64,000 nt of DNA from Streptomyces sp. XD-27 (GTDB taxonomy: Bacteria > Actinomycetota > Actinomycetes > Streptomycetales > Streptomycetaceae), in NCBI RefSeq assembly GCF_030553055.1, contig NZ_CP130713.1, positions 1,674,001 through 1,738,000 of the forward strand, written 5' to 3'. Below, piece after piece: positions 50,393 to 59,578 of this stretch. The notes beneath the pieces are model-generated. The model searched no databases. It was not told the origin of the DNA and worked only from the letters and a program-made list of their open reading frames with translations. The position numbers were made by a program, and so were the translations under genes. Each line of letters opens with the position of its first letter. Positions within the stretch are counted from its first letter, which is position 1.

Positions 50393-51124
50393 CTACCCGA
50401 AGAGGTAGCCGAAGACCGCCTCGCCGACGCGCTCGTCGCTGACCTCCACGGCGTTCGCCTCCTCGCGGGCGAACTTGACCGCCTGCTGGAGCTTCTCCAC
50501 ACGGTCGAGAAGCTCGTTGACACGGCGGGCGGGCAGGGCGCCGGAGAACTTGACCGTGGTCCAGTAGCCGACCGGGATGTCCTCGTAATAGACCTCGACC
50601 TGCGCCGGATGCTTCTCGGTGGCCTCCGCCTTGACGTGGTTGCGCGGCACCTTCTTCGTACGGACCGTGCGGACCGGGTCCGTCTTCCAGGCGTCCGTCG
50701 ACGGGTCGAGGGACCAGGACTCGGCGGCGTCGAGGATCGGCAGCTTGCGGAGGAAGGTTCCCAGGTCGCTCAGCTGCTTCTCCAGGAAGAGCAGATAGGA
50801 GACCGGGACGTCGCGCAGCAGTGCGCGGCCCTCGACGGTGACATCGGCGCGGGCCGTGCAGTTGGCCCAGTCCTTGGTGGCGGTGACGTCGAAGAGGCGG
50901 GTCAGGGTGGCCGCCGTCTCACGCAGCACGTCCTCCGCCTTGACCTGCACGCGGGTGGACTCGGGCGGGAGTTGCTCGCCCTCCTCGTCCTTGGGCTGGT
51001 ACGTACGGGATATACCGGCGAGCAAGGCGGGCTTCTGGAGCCCGTGGTGAGCCGCCGCCAGGTCCTGCTGCGCCTTGGCCTTGACGCCCTTCTCGACCGC
51101 GATGATCTGGTTCAGTTTCGCCAC
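50393..51124 (-). CDS. Conserved protein of unknown function upstream of the Y-like RNA
   Basis: A 243-residue soluble protein (MAKLNQIIAVEKGVKAKAQQDLAAAHHGLQKPALLAGISRTYQPKDEEGEQLPPES at the N-terminus). It is rich in charged residues, with helical stretches at both ends (VNELLDRVEKLQQAVKFAREEANAVEVSDERVGEAVFGYLFG). I recall close homologues across Streptomyces but no assigned function. It is transcribed towards the tRNA-mimicking RNA, which starts about 165 bases after its stop. The gap contains three AGCTTC repeats (50327-50341) and no terminator I can see, so the two could share a transcript. Confidence 0.8.
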   Translation of the reverse strand: MAKLNQIIAVEKGVKAKAQQDLAAAHHGLQKPALLAGISRTYQPKDEEGEQLPPESTRVQVKAEDVLRETAATLTRLFDVTATKDWANCTARADVTVEGRALLRDVPVSYLLFLEKQLSDLGTFLRKLPILDAAESWSLDPSTDAWKTDPVRTVRTKKVPRNHVKAEATEKHPAQVEVYYEDIPVGYWTTVKFSGALPARRVNELLDRVEKLQQAVKFAREEANAVEVSDERVGEAVFGYLFG

Positions 51125-51189
51125 CTCGCCACAGTAACAGCGCGTGGCACAGCTCCTCGAACACTTATCCCGCGGGCGCCGGGCCTCCG

Positions 51190-51511
51190 TCAGCCGTGCG
51201 GATAGCGGTCCCGGGGGAAGAACGAGTCGCTGTGCGGGTCGCGCTCGTCCCTGGTGTCACTGAACGGATGGAATTCCGCGGCCAGATCGCCAGGGCCGCT
51301 TCGGCGACCCAACCGCCGCCCAGGGCTGGAGGCGGAGCCAGCCGGAGCGCACCGGGTCGTGCGACGGTCCGGCGGGCGGCGGCGCGGAGTGGTTCTGCGT
51401 CTCCAGCCAGCGCAGATAGGAGTACCGGACGAGGGCGGTCTCCGCTCCGCCGATGCCCTTGCCCTCGTCCGCTTCGTCGTCGGCTCGTTCATCGGCTCAT
51501 TCGGCCCTCGG
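51190..51511 (-). pseudogene. Damaged small gene of unknown function
   Basis: Two minus-strand frames each look like part of one protein. One (roughly 51511 to a stop at 51257) reads ADERADDEADEGKGIGG and ETALVRYSYLRWLETQNHS but has no start codon and a stop just upstream. The other gives the C-terminus AEFHPFSDTRDERDPHSDSF before a stop at 51190. Removing one C near 51502 would give MSDERADDEAD, and a second shift would be needed near 51270. Either sequencing errors or a decayed gene. The rest of the 546-base stretch 51125-51670 shows nothing else. Confidence 0.4.
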
Positions 51512-51670
51512 GCGGCCGCCGGGTGTCACCGCGGGCGGCGTCGGTCCCGGCCCATGATCGCATCGCGACGACCCGGACGACGCGAGAAGAGTAGCTTCGG
51601 TAGAAGAGGGCCTTGGGCAGCGTCCGGGCAGCGTTCGCAGAGAAGCCTCGATGCCGGGAGATGAGTCGCG

Positions 51671-51982
51671 ATGTTGCGCATGGTGCGTACGGGCGATGAG
51701 CCGGTGCACGCCCGCAGCGCCCTGCGGTTGCGCTGCGGACTGGCCGTGTGGGGGTGCCTGTGGGCCCTGGCGGGAACGGTGCTGTTCGCCGCCGCGGGCA
51801 GGACCGGTTGGGCTGTCGCGTGCGGGGTGCTGGTCGCGGTCACCGCCACGGACCTGATCGTCGTCATACGGCACATCCGGCAGGGCCCGCACTACCAGCC
51901 GGGCCGTGATGTGCCGCCGTACGAGCCGGTCGACGACCGCGGAGGCGACCAGCGGGCGCGGGAGCGCAGGCCACGGCCTTAG
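51671..51982 (+). CDS. DUF6343-type small membrane protein
   Basis: A 103-residue protein with the RTGDEPVHARSALRLR motif of a Streptomyces-specific family and two membrane helices (GLAVWGCLWALAGTVLFAAAG and GWAVACGVLVAVTATDLIVVI), followed by a polar tail. GGGAGATG precedes the ATG at 51671; an ATG three codons later is possible. Its stop overlaps the end of the TIR-STAND gene by 4 bases, tail to tail. Function unknown. Confidence 0.75.
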   Translation: MLRMVRTGDEPVHARSALRLRCGLAVWGCLWALAGTVLFAAAGRTGWAVACGVLVAVTATDLIVVIRHIRQGPHYQPGRDVPPYEPVDDRGGDQRARERRPRP

Positions 51983-54465
51983 CCCGCGGGCGCCAGCCCG
52001 AAGTCGGCCCCGGAGATCGCGGACAGCTCGCCCGTGATCCGGAGCAGCGGGGTCCGCAGCTCGGCCAGGGCGGTGCGCAGCGCCGCCGCCTGAGCCCATG
52101 CCTGCTCGTGCTGGATCGGGTTGCCGTCCACGGGGCGCGCCGCCTCGTGCGCCGCCAGCCGCGGATGCCACTCGGTGAGGAAGGGCCGCAGGATCCGGTT
52201 GAGCAGGTCGTAGGCGATGGCGTGCACGGTACGGTCGCCGCCCGCGGCGGCCCCGCCAGCTCCGCTGGCCGCGGCGTCCGGCGCGGCCGGCGGTGCCAGG
52301 CTGATGCTGTACTGCCGCAGCGTGCTCCGGGTGAACTCGAACATCGCGTGCAGCGACGCCAGCGCCTCACGGAGGCTGCCTCCCTGCGGCGCCAGTTCCT
52401 GGACCCCGATCCGGGTGGCGAGCTCCACCTGGATGTCGAAGGCGGCCATGCGCTCCAGCTCGCTGGGCACACTCTCGGGTTGCGGCGCGGGCATCTGCGG
52501 CTCCCTCGTGCCGGGGCGGGGGCGGGCTCCGATGCCGCCCAGACTACTTCCGTGCGGCGGTCCGTAGGGGCTGCGGAGCGCCCTGATGACGGCGTGCCGC
52601 AGCCGTTCGGCGCGGGCCGGCTCGGGATCGTGCCGCAGCCAGGCGTGCGCGATCACCGGGTGCACGCACCAGGAACGCGCGGCCGGTACGAGCAGGTTCC
52701 TGGCGCGCAGGGCGGCGACCCCCGCGTCCACACGCCGTGCGGCGGCGACCGGCGGCATCCCGTCGGCGAGCGCGAGCGCACGCGTCGCCTCGTCCCGGAC
52801 CAGGGGCAGCGGCGAGATCGCGGCGGCGAGGCGCAGCACGTCCAGTGCGCAGGGGCCGGCGGGCACCGCGTCCCGCACCAGCTCGGAGGTCACCTCGACC
52901 GGGTGCCCCGTCGGCAGGACGCTGCCGCGTGCCAGCGAGTCCAGGAGCGGGCTGCCCGGGGCGTGGAACCGGTCGTGGAGGACGTGGTAGCCGTCGGCGG
53001 TGGCCGAACCGAGCAGGTCAAGTGCGAGCGGGTGGCCGTCGACGGCCGTACACAACCGGCGCGCGGCGGCGCACTCGTGTTCCCCGCGCGGCGGTTCCGC
53101 GCGGGTGAGCAGCGCGTAGGACTCCTCATCCGTCAGCGGACCGAGCTCGACGGGTGCCGCCAGGGAGTCGTAGCGGCGGCTGCGGGTGGTGACCAGGGTA
53201 CGACCGAGCGGGTGCGGGGCCGTCAGGGCCGCGAACCGCCGGGCGGTGAGGCCGTCGTGGTCGGGAAGGCCGTCGACGACCCAGAGGAACGGCAGCCCCG
53301 AGCGTGCGAAGTGGGTGTGCAGGTGGGCGGTGAGAGTCTCGGCGGGGCCGTCGTCGGGGAGGCCGAGCGCGCGCACGACGGCGCGCAGAGCCCGCTCGTA
53401 GGCCGGGAAGCGGCTGCCTGCGGCACCCGTCCGCCCGTCCTGCCGGTAGCCGCCGGCCTGCCCGGGGTGGTTGTCCTGCCCGGGGTGCCCTGGCCCGTGC
53501 GCCCCGGCCGCCGGGCGCCCGGCGGCGCTCTCAGGCTCGCACGGGGTCGGGCCGGGGCGGCGGTGGCCGGCGACGGGTGTCGAGCCGGTGCCGTACTCCG
53601 CCGCGGCGCCATACGTCTCGTCCGCGTCGTACGCGAGGCCTCCGTCCGCGCCATACGCAGGGTCCCCCGCGTCATACGCGGAGCCCCTGCCCGCGTCGTA
53701 CGCAAGGCCCCTGCCGTACGGAGTGCGCTCGACGTCCGCGTCCGCCTCCCGCAGCGCCAGCCAGTGGATCCCGCCTGGGTACGCCGCCGCGAACCGCGTC
53801 GCGTACTCCCGCGCCAGCAGCGTCTTGCCGATCCCCGCCATGCCCCGGATCTGCACCGGTCCGGCGCTCGTCTGTCCGGTGGTCAGCGGCGCCGCGTGCG
53901 AGTGCAGCGCGCTGTGCACCTGCCACAGCTGCGGCAGGCGCCCGGTGAAGGCCACGGCGGGCGGAGGAGGCGGGCCCGGCAGCCAGCGCGGCACCGTCGT
54001 GGCCATGGGCAGCTGCCCCATCGGTGTGCCGATCGCCGCGACATGCGCCCGTACGTCCGCCACGAGCGCGTCGAGCGCCGCGTCGGAGGTCGGCAGCGGC
54101 CAGTGCTTGGCGTCGCGCAGCTCGACGGGGTGGATGTGGTGCGCGGACGGCTCGGGGTTGACGACCATCACGCGGCGGCGCGGGTCGCCCTCGCGCAGCC
54201 CGGCAAGATGGGCGGCGGTCAGTTCCCACTGGCAGGCGCGCCGTTCCGGGTAGGCGGCGGAGTAGACCGCCAGCAGCGCCTTGGAACGGGCGAGGCCGTC
54301 GCGGATCGCCTCGCTGATGCCCGTGAAACCAGCGACGGTCGCCTCGTCGACGAAGACCCGCAGGCCCGCCGCGACCAGCCGCGCGCGCAGTGGACGGACC
54401 CGTTCGGCGTCACCGCGGCTGTAGCTGAGGAACACGTCCCACACGCGGGGCTCCCGTCCCTCCAC
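51979..54465 (-). CDS. TIR-NB-ARC (STAND) protein, putative immune NTPase
   Basis: An 828-residue protein. Residues about 8-130 are a TIR domain (VFLSYSRGDAERVRPLRARL, FVDEATVAGFTGISEAI, and the NADase-type glutamate E81 in ACQWELTAAH). Residues about 170-600 form an NB-ARC module: Walker A GMAGIGKT at 208-215, Walker B FLWVVDGL, sensor RTLVTTRSRRYD and the GxP-type VDGHPLALDLLG. Between Walker A and B is a low-complexity insert with Y-[DG]-A repeats. The last 155 residues are clearly homologous to the product of the divergent gene at 54548. Bacterial TIR-STAND proteins are often phage sensors that deplete NAD on activation; here that is inference. Confidence 0.88.
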   Translation of the reverse strand: MEGREPRVWDVFLSYSRGDAERVRPLRARLVAAGLRVFVDEATVAGFTGISEAIRDGLARSKALLAVYSAAYPERRACQWELTAAHLAGLREGDPRRRVMVVNPEPSAHHIHPVELRDAKHWPLPTSDAALDALVADVRAHVAAIGTPMGQLPMATTVPRWLPGPPPPPAVAFTGRLPQLWQVHSALHSHAAPLTTGQTSAGPVQIRGMAGIGKTLLAREYATRFAAAYPGGIHWLALREADADVERTPYGRGLAYDAGRGSAYDAGDPAYGADGGLAYDADETYGAAAEYGTGSTPVAGHRRPGPTPCEPESAAGRPAAGAHGPGHPGQDNHPGQAGGYRQDGRTGAAGSRFPAYERALRAVVRALGLPDDGPAETLTAHLHTHFARSGLPFLWVVDGLPDHDGLTARRFAALTAPHPLGRTLVTTRSRRYDSLAAPVELGPLTDEESYALLTRAEPPRGEHECAAARRLCTAVDGHPLALDLLGSATADGYHVLHDRFHAPGSPLLDSLARGSVLPTGHPVEVTSELVRDAVPAGPCALDVLRLAAAISPLPLVRDEATRALALADGMPPVAAARRVDAGVAALRARNLLVPAARSWCVHPVIAHAWLRHDPEPARAERLRHAVIRALRSPYGPPHGSSLGGIGARPRPGTREPQMPAPQPESVPSELERMAAFDIQVELATRIGVQELAPQGGSLREALASLHAMFEFTRSTLRQYSISLAPPAAPDAAASGAGGAAAGGDRTVHAIAYDLLNRILRPFLTEWHPRLAAHEAARPVDGNPIQHEQAWAQAAALRTALAELRTPLLRITGELSAISGADFGLAPAG

Positions 54466-54547
54466 TCGCCGCTCCTCGCCGCCTCGCCGTCGCCCGGATT
54501 CCCTCCAGGGCCGGGCCTACCCTACTGTGGGCGCGGGGAGGGAGATC

Positions 54548-55169
54548 ATGCGACGGATGCGCAACAGCAGGGGTCGTGCGGATCGGGCGAGGCCGAAGCA
54601 GATCACGGTCCGTCTGGCGATACCGCTGATCGGGGACATCACCGGCACCTGGGAGCCCGTCGAGGCCGAACGGAAGGCCGCCTGGGAGCTGTACGCGGAG
54701 CTGGCCACCCGCGTCTCCACCGTCGAACTCGGCCCTGACGAGGGCTTTCTGCGCGAGGCCCTGACCTCCTTCTACAGTCTCTTCGGCACGACCCGCGAGA
54801 TCCTGCGGCGGTACGGCCCCGAGGTCGCCCCGCGGCGCGGTCCCGGCGAGATCACCTTCGGCGCCCTGGCCGTGACCGTTCTGAACCAGGCCCTGCGCCC
54901 GCTGTTGGCGACCTGGCACCCGCGGCTGGCCGCCTACGAGTCGGCGCGGCTGCCGGACGACGACCCCGTTGCGTACGAGCGGAGCTGGCAGCACGCGGAG
55001 GAGCTGCGGGCCCGGATCGCTGAAGTACGGGAGGTCCTGGTCGCCCTCGCGAACGCGCTGGCCGAGGTCGCGGGCTCGGCCGATCTGCTGCGACCCGCGA
55101 CAATGCCTACCCCCCCCCAGCGATCAGGCCCGGGCAACCGGACGGGACATCCTGACGCTCGTCGCGTAA
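54548..55169 (+). CDS. Stand-alone homologue of the TIR-STAND C-terminal domain
   Basis: About 206 residues from the ATG at 54548 (GGGGAGGGAG upstream). It starts with a basic stretch (MRRMRNSRGRADRARPKQITVRL), followed by a helical domain. Shared with the TIR protein C-terminus are the patterns ELATR-x5-EL-x5-G-x-LREAL-x-S, LN-x2-LRP-x-L-x-WHPRLAA-x-E-x-AR, and a final helix of the same length. The frame breaks at a C9 run (55110-55118). With eight C the protein would end SDQARATGRDILTLVA at 55169; as written, it would run on to 55405, antisense to the next gene. It is divergent from the TIR gene with an 82-base gap. Confidence 0.75.
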
Positions 55170-55196
55170 GCGGCCGACACCCGTCGCGGACCGGAC

Positions 55197-55565
55197 TCAG
55201 CCGCCGTCGCCGAACCCCGCGGCCGCCACGAAGTCCGGGCGGGGGTCGAGGGCAGCGGCCAGCCGGAAGTGGCGCCTGGCCTCGGCGGGACGGTTGGCGC
55301 GCTCCAGTGTGCGGGCCAGCGCGAAGTGGGCGAACGCGTTGTCCGGCTCACGCTCCAGGACGAGCTGGAACTCCAACTCGGCGGGACGCAGTTGAGCCGC
55401 GCTGAAGAAGGCGCGCGCCCGCAGCAGCCGCGCCGCGGTGTTCTCCGGGTGGGCGGTGATGACCGAGTCGAGCAGCTTCACGGCGCCGCGCGGGTCGCGG
55501 GCCGCCAGCAACTGCTCCGCCGCGCGGTAGTCGATGACGTGGGTCTCGGGCGTGGGCTCGGGCAC
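55197..55565 (-). CDS. Tetratricopeptide-repeat protein
   Basis: A 122-residue soluble protein from the GTG at 55565. Three TPR-like helix pairs are visible ([97 protein letters not shown]). It is probably a small scaffold or adaptor. It lies downstream of coaE on the minus strand. Confidence 0.82.
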   Translation of the reverse strand: MPEPTPETHVIDYRAAEQLLAARDPRGAVKLLDSVITAHPENTAARLLRARAFFSAAQLRPAELEFQLVLEREPDNAFAHFALARTLERANRPAEARRHFRLAAALDPRPDFVAAAGFGDGG

Positions 55566-55713
55566 AGCCGCTTCCTTCCCGTGGTCGCCTGGCTGCTGGT
55601 CGGACTGACCGTCCTGCCGGCAGCACTCGGTACGAGAGGCACAACCGAGCGGGCGGTCCGCGCATTCCCGGGGCGGTACACCGCAAGGAGCGCACGGGCC
55701 CGCGGGGGCGCGC

Positions 55714-56321
55714 CTACTCGGCCGTGCGCCCCACCCGCTCCAGCAGGTCGGCCCAGACCTTTCTGACCTGGGGCTCCAGCGCCTCCAGCGGCCCATCGTT
55801 GTCGATGACGACATCGGCGATGGCCAGCCGCTGCTCCCGCGTCGCCTGGGCGGCCATCCGGGCGCGCGCTTCGTCCTCGGCCATGCCGCGCAGCCGTACC
55901 AGCCGGTCGAGCTGGGTCTCAGGAGCGGCGTCGACCACGATGACCAGGTCGTAGAGCGGAGCCAGGCTGTTCTCCGTGAGCAGGGGACGTCGTTGACGAC
56001 GATCGCGTCCGGTCCGGCCGCCGCGGCCAGTTCGGCGGAGCGGTCGCGGACCAGAGGATGGATGATGCCGTTGAGCACCTGCCGGCGCCCGGGGTCGTTG
56101 AAGACGATGGCGCCGAGCCTGGGACGGTCCAGCGCGCCCTCGGCCGTCAGCACCTCCGGGCCGAACGCCTCGGCCACGGCTGCCAGTCCGGGGGTCCCCG
56201 GCTCGACGACCTCGCGGGCGATCCGGTCGGAGTCGATGAGCACTGCGCCGTACAAGGACAGCAGCCGGGACACCTCACTCTTGCCCGCGCCGATTCCACC
56301 CGTCAGGCCGACGGAGAGCAT
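55714..56321 (-). CDS. coaE: Dephospho-CoA kinase, frameshifted
   Basis: Last step of coenzyme A synthesis. The N-terminal part has [22 protein letters not shown] (Walker A), [14 protein letters not shown] and [21 protein letters not shown]. The frame breaks at a run of four C on the minus strand (plus 55983-55986). One more C would read [20 protein letters not shown] and join [53 protein letters not shown] in the other frame. The span is 608 bases, one short of 203 codons. CoaE is essential, so a sequencing deletion is far more likely than a pseudogene. Confidence 0.88.
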
Positions 56322-56524
56322 GGCACTCCTCCACTCGCTCGCTCACCCCGCTCGCGCGGGGCCGCCGACTCCGGTGCCGGGCCGGTCAGCCGCCACGCTA
56401 CCGGACGGTACAGCCAGGGTCGCGGTCTCGGTCCGGCAGGCCCCAGGCCCCCGGTCTGGCCTGGGCTGGGCTGGGCTGGGCCGGCCGAGCCGGACCGGGC
56501 CACCTGGCCCGGCTCGCGCAGGCC

Positions 56525-57469
56525 TCAGCTGCCGGGCTCGCCCTCCCGCTCGGCGAGGAAGCGTTCGAACTCCGCGCCCAGCTCGTCCGCCGACGGCAGT
56601 TCGACCCGCTCGGCCACGAGATTGCCCCGAGTCTCACCGCCGGCCACCGCGTCGTACTGGTGCTCAAGCCCGCGCACCAGCGCCACCAGTTCCTCGTCGC
56701 CTTCCGCTATCTGACGCTCGATCTCCTCCTGTGTCTTGTGCGCCTCGGTACGCAGCGCGTGCGCCACCCCCGGCAGCACCAGACCGGTGGCCGCGGTGAT
56801 CGCCTCCAGCGCGGTGAGTGCCGCGTCCGGGTAGGGCGACCGAGCGACATAGTGCGGCACATGGGCGGCGACACCGAGGACGTCGTGTCCGGCTTCCGCC
56901 AGCCGGTACTCGATCAGGGACTCGGCGCTTCCGGGCACCTGGGCCTCGGTGAAGAAGTCGCTGTGGCCGGGCATGAGGTCGGTACGGTTCCCGTGCGGGG
57001 TGAGGCCGACGGGGCGGGTGTGCGGCACCCCCATGGGGATGCCGTGGAAGTTCACCGAAAGACGCACTCCGAGCCGCTCGACAAGCTGCCGCACGGCCGC
57101 CGCGAAACGCTCCCACTCGACGTCCGGCTCCAGGCCCGTGAGCAGCAGGAAGGGGGCTCCGGTGGCGTCACGCACGAGGTGCAGCTCGATGGCCGGGATC
57201 TCATACCCGGTCCAGCGGTCGCGCTCGAACGTGAGCAGGGGGCGGCGCGCCCGGTAGTCGACGAGCCGGTCGTGGTCGAAGCGCGCCACGACCTGGTGCG
57301 GCAGGCCGTCGAGCAGCCGCTCGACGATCTGCTCCCCGGTCTCGCCCGCGTCGATGTATCCGTCGAAGTGGTACAGCATCACCAACCCGGCGGAGTCCCG
57401 GGAGGCTATGGCGTCGACCATCGCGAGCCCGCTCGGGTCCCATGCGTACAAATCCTGCGGATCCAACAC
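56525..57469 (-). CDS. PAC2 family protein
   Basis: A 314-residue protein from the GTG at 57469 ([23 protein letters not shown]), with ribosome site GGAG upstream. [54 protein letters not shown] and [23 protein letters not shown] are PAC2 signatures. PAC2 proteins resemble proteasome assembly chaperones; the actinobacterial role is not settled. A longer frame upstream is not family-like. Confidence 0.9.
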   Translation of the reverse strand: MLDPQDLYAWDPSGLAMVDAIASRDSAGLVMLYHFDGYIDAGETGEQIVERLLDGLPHQVVARFDHDRLVDYRARRPLLTFERDRWTGYEIPAIELHLVRDATGAPFLLLTGLEPDVEWERFAAAVRQLVERLGVRLSVNFHGIPMGVPHTRPVGLTPHGNRTDLMPGHSDFFTEAQVPGSAESLIEYRLAEAGHDVLGVAAHVPHYVARSPYPDAALTALEAITAATGLVLPGVAHALRTEAHKTQEEIERQIAEGDEELVALVRGLEHQYDAVAGGETRGNLVAERVELPSADELGAEFERFLAEREGEPGS

Positions 57470-57669
57470 CTGACGCTCCTCCTTGTGTTCCGCTGACAAG
57501 AACACCGGAGTACGGGGCGCGCATTCCCGGCCCCGCCCGTCCGCCGCACTTTCTTCACCGTGCCCGCTGAGCCGAGCCTCCGCCAACGAGCCAGGCTGAG
57601 CAGGGAGTTCGACGACAGACCACTACCCGAAGGGGTGAAGCCCGCGCCTCCCGCAGACCACGGAACGGC

Positions 57670-57702
57670 ACAAGGCCCGCCCCCAAAGGGGGCGGGCCTT
57701 GT
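57670..57702 (-). terminator. Hairpin terminator after rpsA
   Basis: A perfect 15-base-pair stem ACAAGGCCCGCCCCC / GGGGGCGGGCCTTGT with loop AAA, beginning 30 bases after the rpsA stop. Confidence 0.88.
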
Positions 57703-57732
57703 CAGTGGCTATCGCCTAGCGGCTGGAGCGGT

Positions 57733-59232
57733 TCAGCTCTGGCCGCCCGCCAGCTTCTCGCGGAGCGCGGCCAGGGCCTCGTCCGAAGCGAGGGCACCGG
57801 ACTGGTCCGCCGACTCCGAGGAGTACGAACCACCGGCACCGGCGCCGGCACCCTGCGGGGCAGCCTGACCGGCCTCGGCAGCGGCCTGCTCGTCGGCCTC
57901 GCGGGACTTGATGACCTGCGCCTGGTGCTGCTCGAAGCGCTGCTGCGCCTCGGCGTACTGGCGCTCCCACTCCTCGCGCTGCTTCTCGTAGCCCGGCAGC
58001 CAGTCGTTGGCCTCCGGGTCGAAGCCCTCGGGGTAGATGTAGTTGCCCTGGTCGTCGTACGACGCGGCCATGCCGTACAGCGTCGGGTCGAACTCGACCG
58101 AGGCCGGGTCGGCGCCGAAGGACTCGTTGGCCTGCTTCAGCGAGAGGCTGATGCGGCGGCGCTCCAGGTCGATGTCGATGACCTTGACGAAGATCTCGTC
58201 GTTGACCTGGACGACCTGCTCCGGGATCTCCACGTGGCGCTCGGCCAGCTCGGAGATGTGGACCAGACCCTCGATGCCCTCGTCCACGCGGACGAACGCA
58301 CCGAACGGCACCAGCTTGGTGACCTTACCCGGGACGACCTGACCGATCTGGTGGGTCCGGGCGAACTGCTGCCACGGGTCCTCCTGGGTCGCCTTCAGCG
58401 ACAGGGAGACACGCTCGCGGTCCATGTCGACGTCGAGGACCTCGACGGTGACCTCCTGGCCGACCTCGACAACCTCGGACGGGTGGTCGATGTGCTTCCA
58501 GGACAGCTCGGAGACGTGGACCAGACCGTCGACGCCACCCAGGTCCACGAAGGCACCGAAGTTGACGATGGAGGAGACGACGCCGGAGCGCACCTGGCCC
58601 TTCTGCAGGGTGGTGAGGAAGGTCTGGCGGACCTCGCTCTGGGTCTGCTCCAGCCAGGCGCGGCGGGACAGGACCACGTTGTTGCGGTTCTTGTCGAGCT
58701 CGATGATCTTGGCTTCGAGCTCCTTGCCCACGTAGGGCTGCAGGTCGCGGACACGGCGCATCTCGACCAGGGAGGCCGGGAGGAAGCCACGGAGGCCGAT
58801 GTCGAGGATGAGACCACCCTTGACGACCTCGATGACGGTACCGGTGACGATGCCGTCCTCGTCCTTGATCTTCTCGATCGTGCCCCAGGCACGCTCGTAC
58901 TGGGCGCGCTTCTTCGAGAGGATCAGGCGGCCTTCCTTGTCCTCCTTCTGGAGAACCAGGGCCTCGATCTCGTCGCCGACGGCCACGACCTCGTTCGGGT
59001 CGACGTCGTGCTTGATCGAAAGCTCGCGGGAAGGGATGACGCCTTCGGTCTTGTAACCGATGTCGAGCAGGACCTCGTCCCGGTCGACCTTCACGATGAC
59101 GCCGTCGACGATGTCGCCGTCGTTGAAGTACTTGATCGTCTCGTCGATCGCGGCGAGGAAGGCTTCCTCGGAACCGATGTCGTTTACCGCCACCTGCGGG
59201 GTGGTGCGGGTTGCCTCGGTGCTGCTCGTCAT
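57733..59232 (-). CDS. rpsA: 30S ribosomal protein S1
   Basis: A 499-residue protein with four S1 RNA-binding repeats, e.g. GDIVDGVIVKVDRDEVLLDIGYKTEGVIPSREL, GIVTGTVIEVVKGGLILDIGLRGFLPASLVEM, VRSGVVSSIVNFGAFVDLGGVDGLVHVSELSW and VVPGKVTKLVPFGAFVRVDEGIEGLVHISELA. A Gln/Ala/Gly-rich tail follows, typical of actinobacterial S1. It helps load mRNA on the ribosome. It has a strong promoter about 190 bases upstream and its own terminator, so it is a single-gene unit. Confidence 0.97.
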   Translation of the reverse strand: MTSSTEATRTTPQVAVNDIGSEEAFLAAIDETIKYFNDGDIVDGVIVKVDRDEVLLDIGYKTEGVIPSRELSIKHDVDPNEVVAVGDEIEALVLQKEDKEGRLILSKKRAQYERAWGTIEKIKDEDGIVTGTVIEVVKGGLILDIGLRGFLPASLVEMRRVRDLQPYVGKELEAKIIELDKNRNNVVLSRRAWLEQTQSEVRQTFLTTLQKGQVRSGVVSSIVNFGAFVDLGGVDGLVHVSELSWKHIDHPSEVVEVGQEVTVEVLDVDMDRERVSLSLKATQEDPWQQFARTHQIGQVVPGKVTKLVPFGAFVRVDEGIEGLVHISELAERHVEIPEQVVQVNDEIFVKVIDIDLERRRISLSLKQANESFGADPASVEFDPTLYGMAASYDDQGNYIYPEGFDPEANDWLPGYEKQREEWERQYAEAQQRFEQHQAQVIKSREADEQAAAEAGQAAPQGAGAGAGGSYSSESADQSGALASDEALAALREKLAGGQS

Positions 59233-59426
59233 GTGGGAAAGGGCTCCGGTACGGACATGAAGTCGTAGGTACTGCTACGCCGTGGACCCTTATCGCACCG
59301 CCGAAGCCGGACAGCCTTGGAGGCGCCTTCCGAAAGGTCGGATACGCCTCGACAACCGAGGGGTCATTCAACAGATGCGAGTGCGGCCTGCTCCGTCTGA
59401 GGCGCACAGGCCCGCAACGCAACTTG

Positions 59427-59455
59427 TAGCATACGGGGGCAGCCGGGCGCGGTCA
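59427..59455 (-). promoter_or_regulatory. Sigma-70-type promoter of rpsA
   Basis: Minus strand TTGACC, 17 bases, TATGCT: a near-consensus housekeeping promoter. Transcription should start near 59420, leaving an untranslated leader of about 188 bases before the ATG at 59232. The 346-base gap 59233-59578 shows no other gene; the methyltransferase promoter must overlap its right part. Confidence 0.75.
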
Positions 59456-59578
59456 ATGCGCGAAGATGCGCAGAAGGGACTTTCGCCCCTTACCCGGCAT
59501 TGCATGTCCGTGCTGCGACGCGGTTCACACCGTGCCCCGCGGCCACAGGTCGATTCAGAGAGTACGACGGCACGCCAG

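Noticed and set aside
55170..55405. C-terminal extension of the TIR-partner protein past the C9 run
   Set aside because: It is Arg/Pro-rich and antisense to the TPR gene; a one-base error explains it.
57699..57722. TTGTCAGTG followed by TAGCGG downstream of rpsA, resembling a damage promoter
   Set aside because: The spacing is 9 instead of 8, the last -10 base is not T, part of it is the terminator stem, and no plus-strand gene follows.
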